From Amanita rubescens (lineage: Eukaryota; Basidiomycota; Agaricomycetes; Agaricales; Amanitaceae): a DNA stretch of 64,000 nucleotides. This document shows positions 22,646-34,325 of this stretch, piece by piece (the stretch's first letter is position 1; each line of letters opens with the position of its first letter). Position numbers and translations under genes: made by a program. The stretch is taken from NCBI GenBank assembly GCA_015039365.1, contig WION01000040.1, positions 62,001 to 126,000 of the forward strand. The letters run 5' to 3'. The notes below the pieces were generated by a model. The model worked only from the letters and a program-made list of their open reading frames with translations. It made no database searches and had not been told where the DNA came from.

Positions 22646-24359
22646 TTTCCACTGGGTAATTCTTCTATCCGACTGGTCTCATAGGCTATCATACGTTTCC
22701 CCTCTGCTGCTTCATGTATCGTCTATAACAGCCTGGGATGCAGCTTTCCAGCGGGAATCCGGTGAATGACGACCAATCACGGGAATAATTAAAGGCCTGA
22801 TAAGGATGGATCTAAGCAGGTAAGTAACCAGAGCATTGATGAAACATGTATCTGATTTAACTGGTACAGCACTCCGAGCTATATTCGTCCATCCACCCCA
22901 GGTTGGAGAGACACTAGCGGCTGTCGTTACCCATTCTAGGGTATGAATCTTTTGACTCTGGCATTTCCCGGCGTCTCGTCGTTGCACTTGACAACCTTAC
23001 CCAGGGGTTGGAAGCTTCGTCATAGACCTTATAATTGCTATCCTCCTGCCTATTCTTGCTATAACTGAACTCAAGAAGCGGACTTTATCGGGACAACAGG
23101 ACTGAAGATCGCATCCAGGGGCCATGATCTAATCATGCGGAACCGAAGATTTTCAAAAAGTTCACATGCGGTCTGAACCGGTCTGATATTGGGGCCAAAA
23201 CCCTCCTGCGATTTCTGGGGACGAACGAAAGATGCAGGACTCTTGCGACGTGACGTGGATAATGATTCAATTACTGTGTACATATGTATACATGGTTCAA
23301 ACATAGTCTCGTCATGGACTCTCGTTGGAGCTGCTCTGAGCTAAATAAAATCAAGGACGTTGCTTGTGGCTTTGCTATTGGATTATCTGTGAGTGACCCC
23401 GATACTACCAAGCTGGATAAAGACATGAATTACCTAGGGACCTTGCACAAGAACGCCTTTTGCCTGAACATACTTCTCCTGACGAAGTACGACATGTAAC
23501 CATCTTTCCGGAACCTCGAGCTCATTCGTATCTCTGGGGCGAATTGGCGTTTCGCACATGTTGGATTGTCTATCGCCATTCTGAATTCCTCTTAGAGGAA
23601 ACGAGCGCATCTATATGAACCTCGTCAGCAATGCATAGCAAACATTTCATCCGGGACATACTTTTCTGAGAGATAGCGAGAGTCTGAATGGTTCCATTCT
23701 AAAGGTTATCCGCGGGAGAATTCGAGACGTTGAGGAACATCACTAGGGCTGCGCTTTTATGATCGCTTGTTTCGAGGAATCTGCTCAAGCCACGTAACAT
23801 CAAAGCGGCAGCATTTACCTTTCTGGACTGTAAAGCGCACGCTTGAGGCATCATGAATCATGGATTAGCATTGTTCCCTACAGTTGCACTTGCATTGACA
23901 AGCGTGTCAAAGGCTAATTTATTGTAATGCTTTTCGAGTGACGGCTCACGAAGCTAAAATGATGGGCAAGCGATCCGCAATGGCCCAGCGCAGCCTGCGA
24001 AAGTGGGTGTCTTTTTTTTAACATTTAGTTTTTTGGATGTGTCGATCAATTTGAATCTTGATTTGTGTTCCGACGAATACGGAACCTCCGAGACTGAATT
24101 ACTGTTTAAAATTTAAACTTTTTATTTTTTATCGACTAAGCATACGCCCACAGAAGACAGACGGTGGGGGCAATGCGGGATGGAAAAAGAAGCGTCCACC
24201 ACAAGAGGAGTACATCACGAGTTCAGCGAAGGCTGAAGCTGAAGCCGGGCCCGCTTTGACAGCTTTTGCGGGGAAAGGCGTAGACAAACAAGTGTCAATA
24301 GTTGTCGGTTGGGTTATCAGGTCCGCGGCCGTGCTGAATTGCTCTTATCCCCGCCCACC
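22646..24359. other. Gene-poor region, nothing recognised
   Basis: 1.7 kb with only short, unsupported reading frames on both strands. T-rich runs lie at 24010-24035 and 24117-24130. The last 200 bases are the likely promoter and leader of the protease gene. Confidence 0.5.
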
Positions 24360-25965
24360 ATGTCCTTACTCTTGCAGCTGTCCGTCATTGCAGTGTCCCT
24401 CGCTACCTCCGTCGTAGCTTCCCCCCTTTCTACTGATCCTCTTTTTGCTCCTTCTCGGGGTTCCCCTTTCGGTCTTGCACCGCTTGTAGCACCGGAGCAT
24501 GCAATTAACAATTCCTACATTGTTATGTTCAGGGACGACGTTTCTCCACAGTCGAGGGACAACCACCTCAACTTCTTGCAGTCCGTTAACCAGGCAGACC
24601 CTCTTGTGGGAGACGAGTCAGGCCTCACCCATGTATACGATGGTCCCGTGAGAGGTTATGCTGGCAAGTTCACGAGGCGTGTCGTTGATCAGATTCGGGC
24701 AATGCCTGAAGTTGATTTCGTGGAGCGCGACCAAATTGTGAGGACGCAGAACGTCACTACTCAGAGAGACGCTACATGGGTGAGTCCTTCGCAATTGGTC
24801 GGAATTCGGAGTCGGACTAACAAAACTGAAATTTTAAGGGATTGGCCCGTGTCAGTCATCGGCCGCCGCTGAACTTTGGGTCGTTCAGAAAATACGTCTA
24901 TGATATTCACGGCGGAGAGGGTGTTGACGTTTACGTCATCGACACTGGTATCAACATTGGCCATGTTGAGTTCGAGGGTCGGGCGTCGTGGGGAACAACC
25001 GTTCCGCAAAACGACGAAGACGTAGATGGAAATGGTCACGGTACACACTGCGCCGGCACTATCGCCTCGCGTAAATATGGTGTAGCCAAGAAGGCGAATC
25101 TCTACGCTGTGAAAGTGCTGGGTTCCAATGGCAGCGGCTCCATGTCAGATGTTGTAAAGGGTGTTGGATTCGCCGCAGAGGCTGCAAAAGCGAAAGCAGC
25201 GTCCAACAAGGGCAACCACAAGGGCTCAGTCGCGAACATGAGCCTCGGTGGGTCGAAGTCGGTTGCTCTCAATAAGGCTGTTAATAAAGCTGTTGAGGCT
25301 GGACTGCACTTTGCCGTAGCTGCTGGTAGGTGGTGTTTATACGATAATTTTCCCAACTGACCTGTATGCAGGTAACGACAACCGGGACGCTTGCAACTAT
25401 TCCCCTGCAGGGGCGGAGGAAGCCATCACAGTCGGCGCATCCACCCTCGGAGATGAACGTGCATACTTCTCCAACTTCGGATCTTGCGTGGATGTTTTCG
25501 CACCCGGTAGATATTTTTTGGTATCCTTACAATATGGTTGCCGATGTCTCCGTTTTAGGCCTCAACATTCTGTCAACGTATAAAGGGAGCCCTGAAGCCA
25601 CAGCCACCTTATCGGGTACTTCTATGGCATCTCCTCATACAGCCGGCCTGATGGCGTACCTACTCTCCATTTACCCATCACCTCAGTTTAATCCCAAGTT
25701 TGATGAAAAGTATAACCTCATCAGTCTTCAAGATCAGCATTCATTTGACGCCTACACTGTGTTGCATGCTTCGCTTCCAAGCTGGATATCCTACTATATG
25801 CCTTCACCTAGATTACTAGAAGCTCTGACAGCACCGATACCTGGCAAAACCCTGACGCCATTGCAGCTGAAGAAGGCCATTGTAGCATTGGCATCGCAGG
25901 GTATGCTAAGTGACCTCCCCGAGGATACCGTCAATTTGTTGATTTTCAACAATGCAACTACTTGA
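24360..25965 (+). CDS. Secreted subtilisin-like serine protease (S8, proteinase K type)
   Basis: A secreted endopeptidase with the full pre-pro-mature layout. The signal peptide is [20 protein letters not shown]. The I9 inhibitor propeptide includes [20 protein letters not shown] and ends near [10 protein letters not shown]. The catalytic domain has Asp in [11 protein letters not shown], His in [12 protein letters not shown], the oxyanion Asn in [12 protein letters not shown] and the nucleophile Ser in [13 protein letters not shown]. Exons: 24360-24779, 24839-25325, 25372-25506 and 25559-25965, with all joins in phase. The C-terminal [17 protein letters not shown] and NLLIFNNAT are typical of basidiomycete proteinase K homologues. 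ATG 24360 is chosen because the upstream frame has no ATG. Confidence 0.93.
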
Positions 25966-28008
25966 GTAGAGGGTTGACCATATATGCGTTAATATATTAC
26001 ACGTTGGGCTTGTCATCGATCATCATTCCTAGTTTCATGTACCATAGATAACAGTTTGGATTATACGAGCATCTTGCTCGCATCGTACACTCCGTTGCAG
26101 CTGTAATGAAAGAAGACCGGTCCGATCCCAACTGTAGAATGGTGTTTACCTCAACGGTCGAGTTGACCTACAAGTAGGCTAGTTACGGATGCATATTACA
26201 GGTATCATAGTTTCGTTGCTCAATCGCTCAATCGGGTAAGCAGGAGTTGCCTTTTGCAAGTTCGACTTCCTTTCGGCGATGTACTCGGGGTTTTGAAATA
26301 TATCAAGAAGTTTTGTCTTCGGAGAATGATGATAACAGCTAGTTACATCATGAGGCACATGCGATTGTCCACACAAATGCCCTGTGAAGATGGGTGTTAT
26401 GGCGGTTCAGTCACGGCTCATATGCGCGGGAGTCTCATCCACATACAAGGCCATGTCGCAACCAACAATATCAATGTGGATCAGACTCCCGACAATTGCA
26501 GAGCCCGCGACGCGTCCACGCGTCGGGATCCTGCCTAGATCACAAGGGACGCCGCATGATATTGAAATCATCCAGATCAAAGTTCTTAGTATTGCACAGC
26601 AGCTGTGCCGCTACGTCACTAATCACGTATGTGATGCTCGTGTCTTGGGGTCGCTACGGCTGCCACAGTTAAGTACGAATGAGGGTTGTAAGGCGAAGTT
26701 TCTTTGTGGTCCGGCCGCGGGTAACCATACTCGTATTGTATTGTAGTACGTGCCTGTACAAAATGACTAGCTTAGATATTCAGCTCGGTCCGGACAGACC
26801 CTTTGTGTTTACTTTTAGCTGATACGTGTTTCTTCAGTTGGCGTGCCGCCAGTTGCGGTACTGGGTCAGTTGAAACGCCAGGCGAGGCGTATATCGTGCG
26901 TCATGCTTTTTTGGAGAACAACGGTCTGCTCTGCGAAATCAGCACAGGTGTGGACGCAGAAGACTTTGTCTGGATTAGAGTAAAAAATCGATGGCGCTAA
27001 TTCACTCCAAAATTGCCTTTTTTGTTACTCGGTTAGCTCTGATCCAAATATCGCCTCCAAAGGCATGTATCACGATAGTGACAGCCACTGGAGGCATTGA
27101 TCTGTGTACATCGTACGTCACAGGAGGCTAATTCTTTCATTCTCGTCAACACCAGGGAGAGCATCAACGCGATCTTTGAGTAGTAGGATAGTAGGAATGC
27201 AGAGAAGCGACGTCACTGAAAAAAGGCTGTATTTGCGCGCTAGACAGCAATACTAGTCATTATAAAATAAAAATTTCACGAGGACACTGGCCTGAATCGA
27301 AATCGGTTGCAAAGTGGCCTGCATCCGCGGCACGTTTTGCGCCTTATGGGTATGCGGATTCATCCGCGTGTGAGGGGAACAGCCCTGAACTAGGTATGAG
27401 CAAACGTTGTTGGATATGGTACAATATGGAATTAGAACGACGGAACTGCTGGGTGGAACGATTTGCCGATAAAAGGCATTTTCATTTTTATTTTCATTTT
27501 TGGGATTTTTTTTCCATCTCGCCTGCCTTTGTTCGCTTCGTCTCTGCTCTAGCGCCCAGCGCGCGCCTATGGGCTGCGTAAGGCTATGGCAATCGCCTTC
27601 TGCCGTTTTGCAGCTCCAAAGCATTCCCAGTGATGCTATACGCTTGGACCATTAGAGATTCTAAATAAAAAAAAACATTTGTCAATTACCAAAGATGGGC
27701 GAATGACTCGGTCAGTCTCACATACCCGTACGAGTCAAGGAACATCGCCCCCGCATCCTGCTTTGTATTCTCTTGCCTCGTTATTGCCGGCAGTTGAGGC
27801 GCAGTATCAAATCAGTTAGAGGTATTGTGTGGCATAGGCATTAGCAATAATGCCACATGGTGTAATTCGAACCGGGCAGCTTAATGGAACCGGGAGCGTG
27901 ATTGCGTATTTGTCCGAAGTCCAATTTTACCACTATACGCCAGTAATATGGAGATCCAAATCGTCTTCATAGATTACCCAAACTTCTACAGCACTGTCAA
28001 AAGTGCTG
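25966..28008. other. Gene-poor region, nothing recognised
   Basis: About 2 kb without a convincing gene. Short frames at 26254-26746 and 26803-27000 show no domain and no splice logic. The only compact structure is an inverted repeat at 26508-26525. A/T runs occur at 27505-27515 and 27664-27680. Confidence 0.5.
26508..26525. repeat. Perfect 8-bp inverted repeat with two ACGCGT elements
   Basis: cgacgcgt-cc-acgcgtcg: two 8-base arms around a 2-base spacer, each containing ACGCGT, the MluI cell-cycle-box core. No gene start lies within 1.5 kb, so the biological meaning is open. Confidence 0.6.
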
Positions 28009-28017
28009 TATATATAA
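28009..28017 (+). promoter_or_regulatory. TATA box of the GNAT gene
   Basis: tatatataa about 53 bases upstream of the ATG at 28070, in a good position for a short-leader fungal gene. Confidence 0.55.
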
Positions 28018-28069
28018 GAACAGGGTCAAAACGACAGATCTTAACGCACCATCCAAGCCTCTCAGTGAT

Positions 28070-29160
28070 ATGCCACCTACTCTATCCGCTTATACTCAGG
28101 CGTCCGACATCCCCCAACGCGTCCTTGACACTTTGGAACACCACGCCTGTAACGCGAACGTCGTTCTCCCCAACATCCTGAAATCCAGGGAATGTCAGGC
28201 CAAAGGCGACCAGCTTTGGATCGTCTACGAGTTGAATGGGGAAATCGTATACGTCCTCGCCATCACTGAAGGCCTGATGGGATCATACCCAGCTTTTATT
28301 GTCACGACGAAGCGGGTTGAGGCTCTGGCTGGCCCTTCATTCGATTCTCAGATGGAGGAACTGGCACGAGAGTTGCTTGGCAGAGTTAACCATCGGCGCA
28401 TTTACTCTGTCTTTGCCGTTCAACCCATTTCCATCAAGTTCAGCGACCTCTGGTCACAACTAACGGGCATTGCCATTGTCAAAGGACCATACTACGATTC
28501 CTTTATCAGCTTTTGCACAACGCAAACGTTGAGGACGGATAATCAGAGGCCCGCGCCACACCAATTTGAATTGAGGCTCGCTGAGCCAGGTGACATTGAA
28601 CTGGTGGCGCCTATGTGTCAGGGCTTCTCAGAGGAATCTGTGAGGCATTTGTCTCTTTCCAAATATAGGGCTTACTCACTGATTATAGTTTCCATTCGTA
28701 CTCGATCCGCGTCGCGCAAGAGAAGAGGCCAATTACTTGATAAGCCACGGCCTCGTTTGGGTGTATATGGCGCGCGATGAATATATGGACGATTATGAAG
28801 TTGCTTCGATTGTCGCTTGCACCCGGAACACGAATCGAGTGGCGACAATTACGAAAGTCTATACCCCAAATGAGTGGCGTAAAAAAGGGTGTGCCGGGCG
28901 CCTTGTCCGATATGTGTGTGAAGAGTAAGTAGAGCCTTCCTTTGTCATATATTATGACTTACGACTTATATGTGTACAGGATCCTTGACCAGGGAAAGGA
29001 GATGGTTGCCCTCTATGTTGGGGTCACTAATGCAGCTCGCAAAGTCTATGCCGACGCCGGCTTTGTCGGCTTGGGGTTGGGCGATGCTCATGTCGAGGGT
29101 GTTGATAGATGGGTTGAGATCGGTTTTGATCGCAATAATGTTGATCTTGGACACTGGTAG
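28070..29160 (+). CDS. GNAT-family acetyltransferase
   Basis: A GCN5-related N-acetyltransferase of the fungal type with an N-terminal domain of about 190 residues before the GNAT core. The acetyl-CoA-binding motif A is TKVYTPNEWRKKGCAGRLV (R-x-x-G-x-A form). Motif B follows in LYVGVTNAARKVYADAGFVG, where the Asn and the 'Y-x-x-x-G-F' pattern are typical. Exon 1 starts at ATG 28070 and ends at about 28638; exon 2 (FPFVLDPRRAREEANYL) begins at about 28690; the last exon begins at about 28981 after a short intron. The stop is at 29158-29160. The substrate is not predictable. Confidence 0.85.
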
Positions 29161-29865
29161 ACTTCGTATCTTGTGCATTGCTTGGTTTCCCTACAAGAGC
29201 ATTATACCCCCGATAGACTTTAGACTTTCCACTTACTACATAATTCAAGTCAACTAATCGTAGCATAGTCTTGACGAATGCATTTTTCTTGCCGCTCATA
29301 AAACAACTGCAAGTCAAATGAGAACAATCTCCTGAAACCATAGGTTCAATTCGAAACAAATAGCCGGCAACTCCATATGTGGTAACGTCGTCATTGATGA
29401 AATAGGGTTTTGAGCTGGTAGCGGGGAAATATAGGACAGTTGCTGCACAGCGACGGGAGTGTGTCGCTGGCATGTCACTAATGAAGGGGCATTCCGCTGT
29501 TAATGCGGCATACCTTAACACGTTAGCTCGCTTTCGCTGTCATGTGGTGTCAGTAACATGTTACGGATTCAGTCGATAAAGTGGTTTACACGCAATACAT
29601 ATTTGGTCATCTTACCCACATTGTTTCAACAATAGTTCCAATCAGAGTATCGCCGGGTCTGACATTCGAGGAATTGGCTTATACGTGGTTATACGGATGT
29701 CAATAGGCAGTTACATACAGAAACGGGCACGGGCCGGCAAACGCTATATCGTTCGATAAGCATTGAGAGTCCCCAAGTAGATTACTAAATAATCGAAATC
29801 AGCGGGTTGAGATCCCTCATGACCTGGACAATACCTGTGCGTATGCAATTACCGTACAGCATCTT
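29161..29865. other. Convergent 3' flanks, no gene recognised
   Basis: About 700 bases between the convergent GNAT and COX14-like genes. No coding signal seen. Confidence 0.45.
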
Positions 29866-30268
29866 TCAGCGTGACTGGGACGTAAACGCCTCTTGCGCAG
29901 CTTCAGCAAGAGCCTTCTCATTCATCTCTTCCTACGGGGACGTGTTAGCCGAGCGCCGGTAGGTCGCGTTAGGATCGGCTAACTACCTCTTTTCGAAGCT
30001 TCGCTGCAGCGTCACTTCGATCCATTAACTTGCCACCAACATTAATGATATTCGGGCTTGCCGGTTTGGCTATGCGCTTACCTCTGTAATCGGACAGGAG
30101 TTATACACGGGTTTTTTTGCAAGTTAGAGATGGAAGGTTCGTACCTCTTCCTTTTTCTATTATGTGTTTGTGCGCAGATACACCCATTGCTATTCCATAG
30201 ATAGAAAGGCCGACTAGCGAATAGACCACGCCCCTGTGTAAGTAGTCCAAAAAGGACAACCTTGCCAT
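29866..30268 (-). CDS. Small single-pass mitochondrial protein, COX14-like
   Basis: A 94-residue protein built from three exons with an exact codon count: 30268-30145, 30081-29987 and 29931-29866. It has a short basic N-terminus (MARLSFLDYLHRG), one membrane helix (VVYSLVGLSIYGIAMGVSA) and a charged C-terminal tail rich in Lys, Glu and Ala. This matches the layout of the fungal cytochrome c oxidase assembly protein COX14 family, which helps coordinate Cox1 synthesis with complex IV assembly in the inner membrane. The family call rests on layout and the 'LHR..V.SLVG..Y' pattern, so it is moderate. It is missed by simple ORF calling because each exon is short. Confidence 0.6.
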
Positions 30269-30361
30269 TGTCCAAGTGAAAGTCGCCCAAAAAGATTGCG
30301 ATATTTGTTTGTACGTGTTGTTCCGCCCAATCCTAGTTGCCCAAACTGGACCCGGCACAGT
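30269..30361. promoter_or_regulatory. 93-bp divergent promoter region
   Basis: Only 93 bases separate the start codons of the COX14-like gene (minus) and the SET-domain gene (plus), so both promoters and leaders must overlap here. No TATA box is evident. Confidence 0.6.
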
Positions 30362-32286
30362 ATGGACAACCACCGTATGCTAGCTACTCTATACGCGTGG
30401 TGCACGTTGAACGGCTTTGATATCGACCCGCGCCTCAAGTTTGATTGGAATTCGGACTCAGGCTGCGGAGTGTACTCGAAAGGATCCTATATTCCTGTCC
30501 ACACGAAGCGTGAGCACCTCGTGCTTTCGCCTGATCCGCGCCAATAATTACCCACTTCGAGTCGTCCGGATCCCAAAACATGCCGTTTTATCGACCAAAA
30601 ACTGCACACTGTCATCGTATATTCCGGCCTCACCGTATGGCCTTGGTGCACAGCTCGCACTGGCTTTGGCGCTTTATGTCGAAATGTAGCAACTTTTATC
30701 TCATCTAGAGTATCGCCACTGACTTTGAATGTAGTCTAAAAGGAAGATTCTCCAGATGGTTCGGATATTTACAGTCGCTTAATAGGGATATCGTTGATAT
30801 TCCGGTGTTCTGGAATTTTGACATAGGCTCCGGTCCGAATCGCCGGCACCGGGAAGATGGAACAGAAGCGCTACAGTGGCTTAGAGGGACAGAAGTTGCC
30901 AAAATTATGAATACATTAACGGAAGAAAACAAATCCTTGATCGTAAGAATGGTGTGCAGATACTTTGCTGTTAACGCTAAATCATCTGCAGGACGAATTA
31001 AGGGACTATTATCGAGAAGTCGTGGAGCCCTTTATTCACCGTCACGGTAATGCAATAACCGGTCAGCACGAAATAGTCCCCATGCTGCACGGTTTCTACC
31101 AGGCTTATTCGCTTGTATCATCAAGAGCCTTTGTGGTCGATGCGTATCATGGCCTTTGTATGGTCCCCGTGGCGGACTTGTGAGTGGAGTGCTTGTGCCA
31201 CGCAACATGGTTTTCGACCCGTTTTTCAAGGTTCAATCACGAGTCTCAACACCACGTCCATCTTGAGGTAATTTTTTAAATGATCTGTCCTTATACCATT
31301 TTCAACTTGAAAGACAGAGTGACTATCATGTCTGTCCAGAGTGTGGATCATTGCACGAATGTCTTCACGATCGTGCTGAGTCTCCGCTAGCACCTGGCAC
31401 TGTTTCGATCAAGTCGACTCTGCGAGGTTTAACGCTTGAAGATGAAGAACAAGAAGATGATTACCTCATGGTATCTGTGACCGCTATTCCTCCTGGTGTC
31501 GAGGTCTTCAACACGTACGGAGAAACTTTAACGAACGCCCAACTACTCACACAGTACGGGTTTATCCTTGAAGCTAATGAAAATGACATTTTGACGTGGG
31601 ACATGGAACAAGTTCTTGACTTGATCACAGTACATGACGTTCCCCGCGTCCTTCTCTCGTGGAAACGGTTGTGTGAAGAAGACTGGACCTCGATCTCACG
31701 ATCAAGCTTCCTGTACCTGGTAGATGCGGAGGCAAGTCGGAGTCACTCCTTAGCTCTAAACGGGGACGGGAAGATTTCCCACCCGTTATGGATCATTGTT
31801 GCGCTCTTCTCGCTCGACCAGACAAATAGTGCATTCTCAGAGGAGGCTTCGGAACCTATGTTAAGCCATTTGCGTAGCCTTCTCGACACCCAATGTTATA
31901 TCGAGAGGCACCTGGAAACTGAAGGTGCGGGCGGTCGGACTGATGGCTGTTCGTATGACTTCGCAGTGTTGAAGAAGCTTGAGCAAGTGTGCCAGTTGAT
32001 TATACGGCTGTGTGCAGACCGCGAATCGAAAACTGGGGTGGCTGGTTTTCCGGCTACTGTTCCCGATGTCGGGGAATATTTTGATGTGTGTTGATTTTTA
32101 TTTTGTGATATGTCAGAGCTGACGCGTACGCCGTGCCAGGCCCTTCCTGACAGCCGTCCACGGACGAAGCTGGCGCTCTCGGTGGTGCTGAGTGAGCTAT
32201 CGGTCCTTAATAAATGTGAGGCGACGTGGTCGGAGATGTTGGGCATGGTTACACTTACGGAGTACCCGAGTGGCAACAAATTGTGA
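30362..32286 (+). CDS. SET-domain protein lysine methyltransferase (SETD6/RKM-like)
   Basis: A lysine methyltransferase of the Rubisco-LSMT-like SET group (SETD6, yeast Rkm/Set7 relatives), which modify ribosomal or other non-histone proteins. N-terminal SET parts: GCGVYSKGSYIP and VRIPKHAVLSTKNCTL. The insert region is followed by the cofactor motif FNHESQHHVHLE (about 31225-31262, N-H-x-x-x-x-x-V) and the catalytic Tyr motif EVFNTYGETLTNAQLLTQYGF (about 31501-31563). The C-terminal helical Rubisco-binding-like domain follows. The main frame meets a TGA at 32092, but homologous-looking sequence (TKLALSVVLSELSVLNKC) continues in the same frame to a TGA at 32284-32286, so a short last intron with acceptor at about 32118 probably removes the stop. 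Confidence 0.78.
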
Positions 32287-32441
32287 CTTTGTGCTTAATT
32301 AAACTCATCCCTTATCCGGAGCGATATACCTCCGCACCGAGAAACCGAGTTAGCGTCCAAGCCAACCGGGCTTTCTATATAGAACTTCGTTACAGCACGT
32401 TGGCTTTGCAGTCTGGACGATCTCATTTCCTGTCCACCACC

Positions 32442-33898
<1,457 letters not shown>

Positions 33899-34325
33899 CC
33901 TATAGACGGATGACGGGCCGTGTTTGAGTAGATTGTTACCCTGGGTGACGGACCGAACGTGTTGCATTTTTGACTTACTTTCATAGAAACTTTATACCAG
34001 GATGTTGTACGATGATAGCTTACATTGTAACACGAGGCAGAGAAGTGACCTGTTTTAGTGTTTACGATCCAAACAATCACATCCAGACATCCGAAAAATA
34101 ATGCCGTACTCACTCGTTCTTTCCTCCAAGTACTGGCCTCCTTTGCATTAACCCTGGCTGGACATTTTCAGGACGTTTTCAGTGCTTGTTTGGCATCTGA
34201 CAATCCAAGTGGCTCCTCAAACTGTCCAGGATCTGCAGAGATCGACTGTTAGACCCACTGCGCAGACTCGTGGCCGAACCATACTCGCCGGCCGTGGTCC
34301 ATAAGTGCCACAAAGGATACGCTTG
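33899..34325. other. Intergenic, no gene recognised
   Basis: PKA 3' flank and SWR1 upstream region. No coding or clear promoter motif seen. Confidence 0.4.

Noticed and set aside
23284..23499. 71-codon plus-strand frame in the gene-poor stretch
   Set aside because: No start context, splice partner or recognisable domain.
27560..27660. Possible tRNA-like stem near an AT-rich stretch
   Set aside because: No full cloverleaf with T-loop GTTCRA and acceptor pairing could be built.
28970..29521. Frames around the last GNAT exon on both strands
   Set aside because: They overlap the supported GNAT exon out of frame and have no domain.
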